64,000 nt of DNA. Source: Cavenderia fasciculata. Its lineage: Eukaryota; Evosea; Eumycetozoa; Acytosteliales; Cavenderiaceae. The position numbers were made by a program, and so were the translations under genes. This document shows, piece after piece, positions 37,865 through 50,810 of the stretch (the stretch's first letter is position 1; every line of letters begins with the position of its first letter). Below the pieces are notes generated by a model. That model saw only the letters and a list, made by a program, of their open reading frames with translations. It did no database searches and had not been told where the DNA came from. The DNA is taken from positions 1,858,054 to 1,922,053 of the forward strand of contig NW_004457695.1 in the NCBI RefSeq assembly GCF_000203815.1, in the 5' to 3' direction.

Positions 37865-40637
37865 TTAATCAAAATTAATATAAATTTGATAATTTTCAAC
37901 GATTGGGAGGTCAATATCGATGAGTAAAACTTGGTTGACTGAATCGAAAGTGTAGGATGAGATATTGTTTGTGTTGTCCAAGGTGATATAGGTTGGTGAC
38001 TGAGTGATACCATAGACGGTGATGGTAGTCAAACTATTTGATAAAAAGTAGTTTGAAGATTCGATAGAAGATGTTAAAACAAATGAACCTGATGGTTGTT
38101 TTTGGACATCATAACGAATGAATGTGTAGTTGTCATTTTCATAAGTGTCAATAGAGATACCGTCGTCCAAAAACAACTCACCTGTAGCGACAGTGGTATT
38201 GCCAAATGGACTGGTGGCTGGAATGGCGATTAATAAGTGGAATGGCAGAGTTCTGGCCACCTTGGTGGTAATGGGTACCGAGTCGGCTGGTGGGACGTAG
38301 GAGGCTGTTGGTTGAAGTGGCATAATGACACCACCTCTGACATGCACATTGATGACGTCGATAGGAGCGTCCAAGGTGAGTGTCTGACCAACAGAGGCAA
38401 CTGGTGCACCAGTGAAATAGTCAAACCATGAGTCTTGGGGGAAATAAGCTTGTACAGTGGTAGCACCCTCTTGGAGGACAGGTGAAACTAACAAATGCCC
38501 GCCGACGAGGAACTGGGTGTCTAGGTTATACGTATCGCTGTCCAACGGGTACTCCATCCAAAGTGGACGGATAACAGGACTGCCACTAATATGTGACCAG
38601 TGGAAGAGTGTGTAATAGTATGGAAGGAGGGTGTATTTGTTGTTGACACCAGTGATGGTGGCATCAATAACCTGTTGACCAAGTACATATGGTTCTTGAC
38701 TGTTCATACCAATAGCATTGTGGTTTCTAGAGAATGGATAAAACACTCCGAGTTGTGTCCATCTAGTACACAACTCGACGGTCGTGTTTCCATTGAATCC
38801 ACAAATATCAGCACCGACAAGATTAATACCGAATAGGTTCATTGCAATGATACCCGGGATCGACCAGTACATCTCTACAAACTCGCTAGCATTGTCGCCG
38901 AGCCAGTGGCCGTTGTTTCTGCCAGTACCTGGGAATGTCGAACGACTGATCAACGTCGATCGCTGGTTGAGCAGCTGCTTGGCAATATCTGTCGTGACCA
39001 TGCTCTCCATAAACCCATACAATGACTTGGCGTCATAATAGTTGGTATTGTTGTACTGTACAGTTGACATGTTGATTGAATTAAAATAGATAATAGTTGT
39101 ACCTGGGACATATGGTGGGTTGTTTGGATCGAATGCATCCGAAGATGACTCTGACTGGCTTGCTTCAAGTTCCTCAGCAATACCTTCTTCCAACCAAGGA
39201 ATACAAGCATTACAGAAATTAGCCAATTCATTCATATCCAACCAAATGCCATCAAATGGAACCATCTCTCTAAATGCTTGGAATTGTTCCAACCAGTATT
39301 GCGATGCATTTGGATGGAAGAAATCGGGAAAGATGGTGGAGCCGGGCCACACCCATCCCACTTGTTGCTCACCACTAGTGGTCTTGAGATAAGCGTTGCT
39401 CTGTACCAACGAGTCGTACGACTCGTATCCCTGTTGATTGTGGATACCAGGATCGACAATCATCATGTAATGTTGGTTGTTTTCGTGGAGTTGGTCAATC
39501 AATGCACGTACAGCGGTCTGGTTAAAGTTGACTGGGTCAAGTGTAAAGTCCATATACGCGTTCATATAGTCAATGTCATTCCACATGGTTTCAAGTGGGA
39601 TACCGTGCAACGAGTAGTTGGCGACGACTTGGGCAGTCTCTTCGATACTGGTGTATCCCCAGCGACACTGGTGCCAGCCGAGTGACCAGTAGCTTGGCAT
39701 AAATGTGCGACCAATAATCTGTGTGTACTGTTGTACGACCGACACTGGAGTTGGACCAGTCACGATAAACATGTCAACAATACCACCAATCATCTTGTAG
39801 GTCAATGCATTGGGTTGCATGACCACGTCCATGGCATTAGAATTAAGCATAAACACACCATGTGCATTTCCACTAGTACCCAACAATTGCAGATAGAATG
39901 GATGTGATCCATATAGATTGGTATACTCTGTACTTGCATTGGCAACACCCTTGGCATACATTGTATAAGTTCTAGTATTCTCCAATCTCAATGGAGCTGC
40001 TCTCTCTCCCAACCCATACAAATTTGGATTCAACTCTTCAAATGTAGTTGATAATTCAATATAATAATCTGAATACTAAAATATATAAGATATATTAGTA
40101 TACGTATAGATCTATATTACTGAATATTTTAATGTAATGTTTACATACCAATAAACCGTTTGTAGTACAATCAACAGCAGATGGAGTTGAATTGAATAAT
40201 ATTTCACCAGTTGATTGACGAACAACAGCGAAACCAAATGGAGAGGATGTGAATGATACTTTGTAGTCGGTGGTCGATGGTTGTGATTGAGGGTATGGCA
40301 AGAGATTGACCAAAGGGACTTCCCAACGCTCGTTCTTGGGATCATAGATTTTGAAACGAACCATTTGTTCGGTGTGATAGTAGACATCGAATGCCAATAC
40401 ATTCAAATTATCACCGTATCCCGATGATGTTGTGGCAGCTGCCAACTGACCTGTATATCCATACTTGGTCTCTTGAACATATGATAGAGTGTATCCTGGA
40501 TTACAAGATGATGGTTGCGATGATGATGATAATTCATCTATTTCAATCTTGACTCCATTTACAATTGAAATGACTTGAGCTATCGATAATAAAAATAATA
40601 GCACTGCAATGAGATTAACCAGCTTGATCATCTTCAT
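37865..40637 (-). CDS. gaa: GH31 alpha-glucosidase (acid/lysosomal or secreted type)
   Basis: Exons on the minus strand are 40637-40149 and 40075-37865 (899 aa). A signal peptide (LVNLIAVLLFLLSIAQVISI) precedes a galactose-mutarotase-like N-terminal domain. The GH31 barrel follows: YWSLGWHQCRWGY, the nucleophile in DGIWLDMNE (about D443) and the acid/base in GHWLGDN (about D557), with SRSTFPG before it. The C-terminal beta-domains end in ITVYGITQSP. All catalytic landmarks are present and length is near that of the acid alpha-glucosidase family (about 950). It hydrolyses terminal alpha-1,4-glucosidic bonds (maltose, glycogen), in dictyostelids probably in lysosomes or secreted. The symbol follows the family name, not a proven orthology. 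The ER glucosidase II subunit is a possible alternative, but the sequence is closer to the GAA/maltase-glucoamylase branch. Confidence 0.92.
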
Positions 40638-41463
40638 CTTTGTGTGTTGCTAAAATAAAATAAAAAAATTAAATTAAACTTAAGTTCATATGCGTACTCT
40701 TTTGTCAACACTTACATTTGTATCTACAGATAACTATCTTTCTTAGCGCTTAAACTATTATAACAACAAACTAATCACCTTTCTTCCATCGACACTCATC
40801 AACGCTCAATCCCATCCCTTCATCGATTCACAGCAATTGCTATGAATAAAATATCATCGAAATTATCGTGAATCCCATCGATCCCGACACGGTTTCATTT
40901 CCCTCGTTTTTCATTCTTCTTTGTTCTCTCACAATCAATCCTCTTTCTCTTATCGCATCTATCTTTTATTTATATATATGTATAACATGTAACAGTTCTA
41001 ACAGTTAACAACAAAAGTAAGAACAGGTGTAGTGAGACAGGAAGGGTCTTTCGGGTGATAGGTATGAAAGGAGCAACAATAACATAATGCGACACTCACC
41101 CGTCCGTTCCGTTGTAAATCGATTAATGTCATCACTTTGAAGACGGTTCTGTTGTGTTATGAATTTCTTGGTTTCCAGGCAAGACAAGAAGTATCAAGAT
41201 TTTTGTGTCGAGCTCAACAGTCGTGTATACGAAAAACCTTTCGAGGTTCTTCTTGGGCCGCATTATACTCAATTTTTGGACGTCATCGAGATTTGCAGAT
41301 GCGAGCTTAACTGTTGAAAGAATTGGTTTTAATATTTTTATGCACTGGGCTTCACCGAACGATAAATCAGTGTCCCTTCAAAGGCACTGCAGTCGACAAC
41401 GAATGACAGTCATTCTTCATTGTATCATTCATTTGTTTGTTTTTCAATTACAAAATAGAGAGA
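40638..41463. other. Spacer upstream of ComC-like copy A
   Basis: Divergent from the alpha-glucosidase gene. From about 40981 onward blocks recur upstream of copy B (45887 onward), including a 30-nt perfect match and the 37-nt element listed separately. Two other conserved patches lie around 41089-41125 and 41190-41260. No coding frame is supported. Confidence 0.6.
41273..41309 (+). promoter_or_regulatory. 37-nt noncoding element conserved upstream of both ComC-like genes (copy A)
   Basis: Identical over 37 nt to 46170-46206 while neighbouring noncoding DNA has diverged. It contains a GACGTC palindrome and ends 155 bp before the start codon. A shared promoter element is the simplest explanation. 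Confidence 0.5.
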
Positions 41464-44400
41464 ATGAAATCCCTTCCAATATTCATTTTATTGGTAATTT
41501 TGATTGCATCAAATGTCAGTGCTCAATTTCAACCACAAGAATGTATGTTGTTTAAACATAGAAAGAAGAGAACAAGTAAAGAAGTCAGTAAATAATTAAT
41601 TAATTTAATTTAAATTAAATAGTAAACTCGGTGATATGGTTACTCAATCAATACGGAGTTGCTACAATTCCACAAACCGAAGCAGGAATTTGTGCTAGCA
41701 GTCCCACATTCACTTGTCAAATGGGAACAGATGGATTTAATCACATCATTACAATGTATGTATTTCAAAATAATAATAATAATAATAATAACAACAATCT
41801 CATATACTGATATTAACTTGATTCATTTATGTGATTTATATATGCCTCAGTGAAATATTAAGTTCAGTTTATCAAAACACAGGCGTACCACCACCAATCA
41901 CTGAATTTTACTTTCCATCACTTACCACTTTTAAATTGGATGTAGCAAATACCGTTGCAGACCCTGGACTCAACATACTGAGTCTAATGAAAAACATTCC
42001 ACTTCTCACCTCCATTTTTATCCATCGTGATCTCTTTACCGATATTCCTACAGGATTTGCAACCAACTGTCCTTTGCTGGTGGATTTGTATGTATATATA
42101 TATATATATTTCTATTTTGATAAATGACATACATTCAAGAACATCCATCATCTTATTTTTGAATTCTTTCTTTCTTTGTAGGAAAATACTCCAAAATCCA
42201 AACTTAGTATCAATTTCAAATTTCTTTAGTCAATCAAACATTCAGAAAGTTATTATACAAGATTCTCCCATTTCCTCGATCACAATTGATCAAACCACCT
42301 ATGTACCCAACCTCATTAGCTTTATTATTGATTTAGTTGTTGATGTAGACTTGACACTTACTTTTACCGAGGCTGCATTCCCAGCCCTAGTATCTATGTA
42401 TGTAGATAAACTTTGGATTACAAATTATAAAGGTAGCCCCTAACTCTTTTTCTAAATTTAATATTTATTTATTTAGTAATTTCAAAGCAACAAGTGCAAC
42501 CAAAACAATGAACGTCATATTTGATCTCCCTGTTAAATTTGTAGCTTCCTATGTTCAAGATAAAAATTCATTGGGTGCTATTAACCCAACCTTTTCACAT
42601 CCAGAAACCATTATAGGTCTTGCATACGGAGGTCCAAACTATGTTTTAACACCAAGTAATCTTGATTTATATACCAGTTTGGATAACCTGTAAGTAGCAT
42701 AGTCCTTTACAAGTCATAATTATAGTTGGCATTTATTAACAAGTCTTTTTATATGTATAGTCAAATTCTTTATACTACTGTGACCACTTTCCCAGTGACC
42801 CCTTATCCAAAAGTACCATACTTGTAAGTAGTTAGAGGCCCGTTTTTATTTGTATAAATTCACTAATCCATCATTATTTCAATTTATTGTAGTACTGTAT
42901 CTCATGGTAATTTACAAAGTTTACCATCTGTTCCTATACCAATAACTGCACGTGATTTGTACGTACACATATATGTAGCATCTATCAAAGATGATTAAAA
43001 TTTAAAGTAAACTACATTTACTAACTATCTTTTGATAATTGAATACTTTAAAATAACTATAGTTCTTTTAGGGAGAATCAACTTACAGGAGATCTTCCAA
43101 GTAATTTATTGGCCAATAATCCAAATAGATTAAAATTGGGCTTGTTTGATAACCCCGGAATTACAGGTACTTTGGGACAAGAGTATTGCTACATTGAATC
43201 AATTTCAATTTCTAATACTGGCCTCACTGCCATCCCAGATTGTTTTTGGTGTTATATGATCAGTCAAGGATATGCTTTTGTAACTGATCTCCAAAAACCA
43301 GCTACATTGGATTGCAGTAAGTTTCATTTAAGAAATCTATCATCATTTCATCACGAAATCATCATACCCTAACAATTCTCATTACTTTTTATTTATTTAT
43401 AGCTGTAACAGTTGACAATTTAAATTTATTGTCAGTCAACGGACGTTATAATGTGACCGGCGATTTAATAGGGTGGGGAAGAGGTATTGATTATGTCGAA
43501 GATTTTAAACCAAATAGGGCATTAATGTATGTATAATCAAAAATAATTAATAATTATTTATTTATTTATTTATTTATTGATTGATTTATTTTTAGATTCA
43601 ATGATCCTTCTTTTCAAATTAAGGGATTAAATTATAATCGAATGATTACTTTTAGTAGTACTGATTTTACATTTAATATTACTGAAGTTGGATTCGCTTG
43701 CTATAACCAAATGTTGATGAGCAACAACCTTTACATGTTTGAATATAAGATTACTTGTCAAAATTTCAATCCAACAATGCCACCAACTATCAAATTGAAA
43801 TTTAGTGGACAAGAATGTGTCATCTCTAAATATGATAATGTTAAATATGAAATCTTTTGTCTTTTGGTCAATCCAAAAATAGGAGCCGACACTTTTATTA
43901 TTGCAAATCAATACCATAGCAACGAGATTGTGGTTTTTATCAGTCAAAGTAATTATATTATAAAAGAAGCATAGATATACCGATGAAATATGGAAACATT
44001 TATATTAATATTAATTTAAAATGTTTTAGATCCAGTTGTCACATCGTTTACTTTGGAACCTCCAACATACCCACCAACCTATTTGAATATGTATGGTTTA
44101 TTTAGTTTAAATACATCACCAGAAAACACTGTCATCTACTTTAATTACACAGCACCTGTGATTGAAGAATGGTTCATGTGCAATGTTACCTTTGTCAACA
44201 CAACCTATTTGAGATGTATATTTACTAGAACACCAGACCCTGGTTTCCAAACCATGTTTATGTCAACCGAATCTACCGCTGGTCAGTTCCAATCAAATAC
44301 CATTCCATATATCCCAGCTCCATTACCAACCATTGATAATTGTAAAAACATGACCAATAACTGTCATGGACATGGTACTTGTGTAAATGGTCAATGTCAA

Positions 44401-45483
44401 TGTGATGAAGGTTGGACTGATTTTGATTGTAAAATCGAAAAAAATCCTGGTATGTAATAATAATAAGACAAAGAAGAAAGAGAATACATATATTATTCTA
44501 GATCTTGTTCACTAATTTATTTATTTATTTATTTATTAATATTGTTAATTTATTTATTATTATTAGCACCTGGAGTTATTATTCAACCAAATTATACAGA
44601 TCCAACAGTTAATTTTACACATGGAGATTATTCATTTTCATTCAATTTAATTTCAATTCAAGAACTGGATTATGAAAACAAGCTCATCAACGAATTGGCA
44701 ACCGATAAATGGAATGTGACTTCAAACAACTCGACTGATTTGACAAGTATCTCTTATCTTTTCAACAATCAAAACAAATCTTCATTGTACGACTACCTTG
44801 TTGTCAAATCAGTGGTTGAGTTTTCAAGCAAACCAAGATCAATCGATTTTGGTGGTGACCTCATCCAAATATCAGCTGGATCAATCAAGATTGGTGTCAA
44901 CATTACCAATTGGCCATATAAATCACTCATGTCAACACTCAGAGTAGTATTCTCAACTGTTATCAATAACAACCAATCGATTGTCGGGTGTGACAATTCG
45001 GTCAACACCATTGACACTTTCCAACAATCAGCAGACAATGGAACACTTCAATACCTCAGAGTTGTCAAAGACGATGTTCAATTCTTTGGTAGATTCCTTG
45101 ACTTTATGGTGTCTGATGGAAGAAAGACATACTCCAAGACACAAGTTATGAATGTGACTGCTTATGGTGATGCTGCCAACAACCAATCACTAGCCATCAT
45201 TGGAATACATGTACCTCAATGCACTGTTTGTCTAGTCGACCCAGATTTCAGTGCATTGTTAGTTGACCGTACCAACTATGATACCAGTGGAACATGCACA
45301 ACATCTGAAAAGAATGAAAATTGGAAGATTATAGTTGGTATTGTTGTAGGTGTGGTTGGTGCCATCGCAATATCTATTGGTACATTCATCTTTGTTAAAA
45401 AGAATAGAAAGGTTAAAAAGTTTAATACGATGATGGAGAAAAAGTTACAAGCTCTAAATGCTCAAAATGATTCTAAAGCATAA
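41464..45483 (+). CDS. ComC-like receptor/adhesion protein, copy A (LRR, TIG-like, EGF, supersandwich, TM)
   Basis: Twelve exons: 41464-41542, 41623-41755, 41851-42087, 42182-42397, 42477-42689, 42761-42823, 42893-42958, 43063-43316, 43403-43526, 43596-43948, 44030-44449 and 44567-45483 (1,024 aa). All introns are GT-AG and all phases close. Order of parts: signal peptide (LPIFILLVILIASNVSA), a leucine-rich-repeat region (exons 3-8), TIG/Ig-like beta domains (exons 10-11), one EGF domain (CHGHGTCVNGQCQCDEGW), the ComC-type supersandwich region (exon 12), and a TM helix (IIVGIVVGVVGAIAISIGTF) with a short basic tail. Many N-glycosylation sites are present. In D. discoideum ComC-type proteins are surface proteins linked to cell-cell communication in development. 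Ligand unknown. Confidence 0.9.
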
Positions 45484-46384
45484 ATAAACAAATAAATAAA
45501 TGCTTACGTTGTATTTACATTACCTTGGTGGTGACTTGCTTCTAGAACAGTAACAGAAACATATAAAATTCACAAGACTTTTAAAAGTTGATTGATTAAA
45601 GCTCTTGGTAATTTATCCCCTTTCTCTTCTAATTATTATTATTCTATCTTTAGACTGTACTAAAAAACAATGAGACACCACCTTTCCTCATTTATTTTTA
45701 ATAAATCCATTTTTTTCTATCTCATTGTAAGAAGCACACAACAACTCATCATTTCATTCACCGACCCTTATGACACCTAATCCTTCACCTTCACAGAAAT
45801 ATCACGAAACTATCGTGTATCCCCCATTTCCTCATGTTTCCTAATTCAATCCCAGATCTTGTACATCATCTATCTATCTATATTTCTATAACATGTAACA
45901 GTTCTAACAGTTAACAAACATTAAATATGAACATAGAACAGGAAAGAACACATAACTCAAGGAAACAGGAGATCGGTATGAAAAGGGGCAACACAATGCG
46001 ACACTCACCCCTCCGTTCCGTTGTAGATCGACCACTACACTTTGAAAGATGGTTCTGTGTGTGAGTTCTTGGTTTCTACAACATAGGGAGTATCAAGATT
46101 TTTGTGTAGAGCTCGTCAATCGCATCCAAAAAAACCGTTGAAAGCTCTTCTTGGGCCGCAATATAGTCGTTTTTTGGACGTCATCGAGATTTGCAGATGC
46201 GAGCTTAGCTTTTTAAAGAAAGATTAATTAATTCGTTTTAATGTTTTTACAAACTGGTCTTTATTCGGGGCTCGGATCGGATGAAATCGGTTACCTACTC
46301 CTATCATATTTCAATACCACTTTCATCATTTATCCATTCTTCATTATTTGTTTTTTAAAAAAAGAGAAATCAAAAGATTAGGAA
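45484..46384. other. Spacer between ComC-like copies
   Basis: Carries the conserved 3' flank of copy A (to about 45612) and the duplicated 5' flank of copy B (from about 45887). Between them lies unrelated AT-rich DNA. No coding region. Confidence 0.6.
46170..46206 (+). promoter_or_regulatory. 37-nt noncoding element conserved upstream of both ComC-like genes (copy B)
   Basis: Exact counterpart of 41273-41309, ending 179 bp before the start codon of copy B. Confidence 0.5.
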
Positions 46385-49300
46385 ATGAAATCCCTACCAA
46401 TATTAATTTTATTGGTAATTTTGATTGCATCATATGTCAGTCATTTGAATGCCCAATTTCAACCACAAGAATGTATGTTATTTAATACCCAAACAGAGCA
46501 AGCAGAGAAAAAAGTAGTTAATAATTAATTTAAATTAAATAGTAAACTCGGCGATATGGTTACTCAATCAATACGGGTTCTCATCCATTCCACAAACCGA
46601 AGCAGGAATTTGTGCTAGCAATCCCACATTCACTTGTCAAATGGGAACAGATGGATTTAATCACATCAAAACAATGTAAGTATTCAAAATAATAATAATA
46701 ATATGAACCACCAACTCTTCTGATATTAATATAAACCATCCCTCCATTTTAAAATACCCTCACTCAGTGATCTTAGTACAAACTATCAAGATATTGGTGA
46801 CCCTCCATCAATCACTGAATTTTACTTTCCATCACTTACCACTTTTAAATTGGACGTATTTAATCTTGCAGTTAAAGACCCAGGTCTCAACATACTGAGT
46901 CTGATGAAAAACCTTCCACTTCTCGCCTCCATTTATATCCATGCCGATCCTCTTTCAGATATTCCTCCTGGATTTGCAACCAACTGTCCTTTGTTGGTGG
47001 ATTTGTATGTACATCATCAACATAAAACTTTCATTCCCACCGGTGGAACATCAACTAATCACTTTCTTTGCTTTGTGTAGTCTATTATTCCAAAATCCAA
47101 ATTTAGTATCGATTTCAAATTTCTTTAGTCAATCAAACATTCAGAAAGTTATTATACAAGATTCTCCCATTTCCTCGATCACAATTGATCAAACCACCTA
47201 TGCCCCAAACCTTATAAACATCGAAATCAATGTGCGTGTTGATGTAGATGCCACAGTTACCTTTACCGAAGTTTCATTCCCGAAGCTAGGAACAGTGTAT
47301 GTCACAATAATGAATCATCGTGTGATTAAAATTCATTTAAATTGTATTAACACTCTCTTTAAAATATTTAAATATTTAGTAATTTAATAGCAACTAGTGC
47401 AACCAAAACAATGAACGTCATATTTGATCTCCCTGTTAAATTTGTAGCTTCCTATGTTCGAGATAAAAATTCATTGGGTGCTCTTAACCCAACCTTTTCA
47501 CATCCAGAGACCATTATGGGTCTTGCATACGGAGGTCCAAACTATGTTTTAACACCAAGTAATCTTGATTTGTATACCAAAATCGAAAACATGTCAGTAT
47601 AATACTTATCCTCTAAAAGATATTTATAGTTTTGAATTTATTAACAACTTTTCTTTTTATATATAGTCAAATTCTTTATACTACCTCGACCACATTCCCA
47701 ATCACTCCATATCCAAAATCAATTTCCTTGTAAGTTAAAATTTAATCGTGCCCCCGTTTTTATTTGTATAAAATCACAAATTTATTTATTCTTTATTTTA
47801 TTTCTATATGTAGAACTGTGGCCAATGGTAATTTACAAAGTTTACCATCTGTTCCTTTCCCAACCAATTCCTTTCAATAGTATGTAACACAAAGATTAAT
47901 TAATTTAGTCGACATTGTCGACATAACATATACTAATCTGGATGATTATTTAGTACTTTTAATGATAACCAACTTACAGGAGATCTTCCAAGTAATTTGT
48001 TGGCCAATAATCCAACATCATTACAATTTGGCGTGCATAATAACCCCGGAATTACAGGTACCATGGGACAAGAGTATTGCTACGTTAAAACAATCGCATT
48101 GACTGGCACAGGTATCACTGCCATTCCAGATTGTTTTTGGTGCTATATGATCAGTCAAGGATATGCTTTTGTAACTGATCTTCAAAAACCAGCTACATTG
48201 GATTGCAGTAAGTTTCATTTAAGAAATCTATCATCATTTTTCGCGAAAACATCATACCCTAACAATTCTCATTACTTTTTATTTATAGCTGTAACAGTTG
48301 ACAATTTAAATTTATTGTCAGTCAATGGACGTTATAATGTGACCGGCGATTTAATAGGGTGGGGAAGAGGTATTGATTATGTCGACACTATTACACCAAA
48401 TAGGGCATTAACGTATGTGTAATCAAAAAAATTCAAAAATGTTAATATTTATTTATTTATTTATTTATTTTTAGTTTCATTGATCCTAATTTTCTATCAA
48501 AAGGATTAAATTATAATCGAATGATTACTTTTAGTAGTACTGATTTTACATTTAATATTACTGAAGTTGGATTCGCTTGCTATAACCAAATGCTGATGAG
48601 CAACAACCTTTACATGTTTGAATATAAGATTACTTGTCAAAATTTCAATCCAACAATGCCACCAACTATCAAATTGAAATCAAACGGACAAGAATGCGTC
48701 ATCTCTAAATATGATAATGTTAAATATGAAATCTTTTGTCTTTTGGTCAATCCAAAACTAGGAGTCGACACTTTTATTATTGCAAATCAATACCATAGCC
48801 AAGAGGTTTCCGTTAGTATCTACCAAGGTAAGTAGTCTTTCAAATATATTAAAAATATAAAAGCATTAAAATATTAATATTAATTTAAAATTTTAGATCC
48901 AGTCGTCACATCGTTTACTTTGGAACCTCCAACATACCCACCAACCTATTTGAATATGTATGGTTTCTTTAGTTTCCATACATCACCAGAAAACACTGTC
49001 ATCTACTTTAATTACACAGCACTTGTAATGGAAGAATTGTTCATGTGTAATGTTACCTTTGTCAACACAACCTATTTGAGATGTATATTTACTAGAACTC
49101 CTGATCCTGGTTTCCAAACCATGTTCATATTGGCTGAATCTACCGCTGGTCAGTTCCAATCAAATACCATTCCATATATCCCAGCTCCATTACCAACCAT
49201 TGATAATTGTAAAAACATGACCAATAACTGTCATGGACATGGTACTTGTGTAAATGGTCAATGTCAATGTGATGAAGGTTGGACTGATTTTGATTGTAAA

Positions 49301-50310
49301 ATCGAAAAAAATCCTGGTATGTAATAAGACAAAGAAGAAAGAGAATACGTATTCAAATTGATCACTAATTTTTAATTTATTTATTATTATTAGCACCTGG
49401 AGTTATTATTCAACCAAATTATACAGATCCAACAGTTAATTTTACACATGGAGATTATTCATTTTCATTCAATTTAATTTCAATTCAAGAACTGGATTAT
49501 GAAAACAAGCTCATCAATGAATTGGCAACCGATAAATGGAATGTGACTTCAAACAACTCGACCGATTTGACAAGTATCTCTTATCTTTTCAACAATCAAA
49601 ACAAATCTTCATTGTACGACTACCTTGTTGTCAAATCAGTGGTTGAGTTTTCAAGCAAACCAAGATCAATCGATTTTGGTGGTGACCTCATCCAAATATC
49701 AGCTGGATCAATCAAGATTGGTGTCAACATTACCAATTGGCCATATAAATCACTCATGTCAACACTCAGAGTCGTATTCTCAACTGTTATCAATAACAAC
49801 CAATCGATTGTCGGGTGTGACAATTCGGTCAACACCATTGACACTTTCCAACAATCAGCAGACAATGGAACACTTCAATACCTCAGAGTTGTCAAAGACG
49901 ATGTTCAATTCTTTGGTAGATTCCTTGACTTTATGGTGTCTGATGGAAGAAAGACATACTCCAAGACACAAGTTATGAATGTGACTGCTTATGGTGATGC
50001 TGCCAACAACCAATCACTAGCCATCATTGGAATACATGTACCTCAATGCACTGTTTGTCTAGTCGACCCAGATTTCAGTGCATTGTTAGTTGACCGTACC
50101 AACTATGATACCACTGGTACATGCACAGCATCTGAAAAGAATGAAAATTGGAAGATTATAGTTGGTATTGTTGTAGGTGTGGTTGGTGCCATCGCAATAT
50201 CTATTGGTACATTCATCTTTATTAAAAAGAATAGAAAGGTTAAAAAGTTTAATACGATGATGGAGAAAAAGTTACAAGCTCTAAATGCTCAAAATGATTC
50301 TAAAGCATAA
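46385..50310 (+). CDS. ComC-like receptor/adhesion protein, copy B
   Basis: Twelve exons: 46385-46472, 46543-46675, 46768-47004, 47081-47296, 47380-47592, 47667-47729, 47814-47879, 47954-48207, 48289-48412, 48475-48827, 48897-49316 and 49394-50310 (1,027 aa). Exons 2-12 have exactly the same lengths as in copy A; exon 1 is 9 nt longer, giving the signal peptide end VSHLNA. Domain order is as in copy A. The last exon differs from A at only about seven nucleotides by eye (three residues of about 305), whereas exons 3-8 differ often, with many changes in the LRR segment. The intron after exon 5 uses a GTCAGT donor where A has GTAAGT. All frames are open, so both copies look functional. Confidence 0.9.
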
Positions 50311-50810
50311 ATAAACAAATAAATAAATGCTTACCTTGAATTACATTACCTTGGTGGTGACTTGCTTCTAGAACAGTAACAGAAACGTATAAAATTCACA
50401 AGACTTTAAAAGTAGATTGATTAAAGCTCTTGGTAATTTTATACGTTACATGTTGGTCTGAACTATTACTCTGTTTACTGGATTGTTGCGGTGATATTAT
50501 TATTATTTGAACGGCAGTGACGGCAATTCGATGAGGAATGGTACTGGTAGTGCCCTTTATTTAAAGTTGATGGTATTGGATGACCATTCATGTATTCAAT
50601 GGACATCCATGATTGATTGACTGTATGGTGTATATTGTACGAATAGGTTACTCGAGATCGATTAATTAAAATAGAAATATTTGAAATAAGATGACGGTGA
50701 TATGATAGAGGGAATTCGGTGATTGAGAGGTTGATGTAAGAAATTAAACAGGGAAAGAAATAAATAAAAAATACTATTACCAGTATGGATGTTTTGATTG
50801 TTTAATATAT
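50311..50810. other. Convergent spacer after ComC-like copy B
   Basis: 500 bp. The first 130 bp repeat the 3' flank of copy A; the remainder is unique DNA of mixed composition without coding frames. It holds the 3' UTR of the ankyrin-type gene on the minus strand. Confidence 0.55.

Larger units (their letters stand above)
40981..50440 (+). repeat. Tandem duplication: two ~4.6 kb units each carrying a ComC-like gene
   Basis: Unit A (about 40981-45612) and unit B (about 45887-50440) share the 5' flank, the entire gene and about 130 bp of 3' flank. The offset is about 4.9 kb (A start codon 41464, B 46385). Noncoding identity is patchy in introns and strong in the 3' flank (from the stop to TTGGTAATTT). 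The real borders may extend further left, where similarity fades gradually. Confidence 0.9.

Noticed and set aside
41205-41555. 116-codon frame overlapping the ComC-like A promoter and exon 1
   Set aside because: Runs through the duplicated 5' flank in the wrong frame for the signal peptide; copy B does not preserve it.
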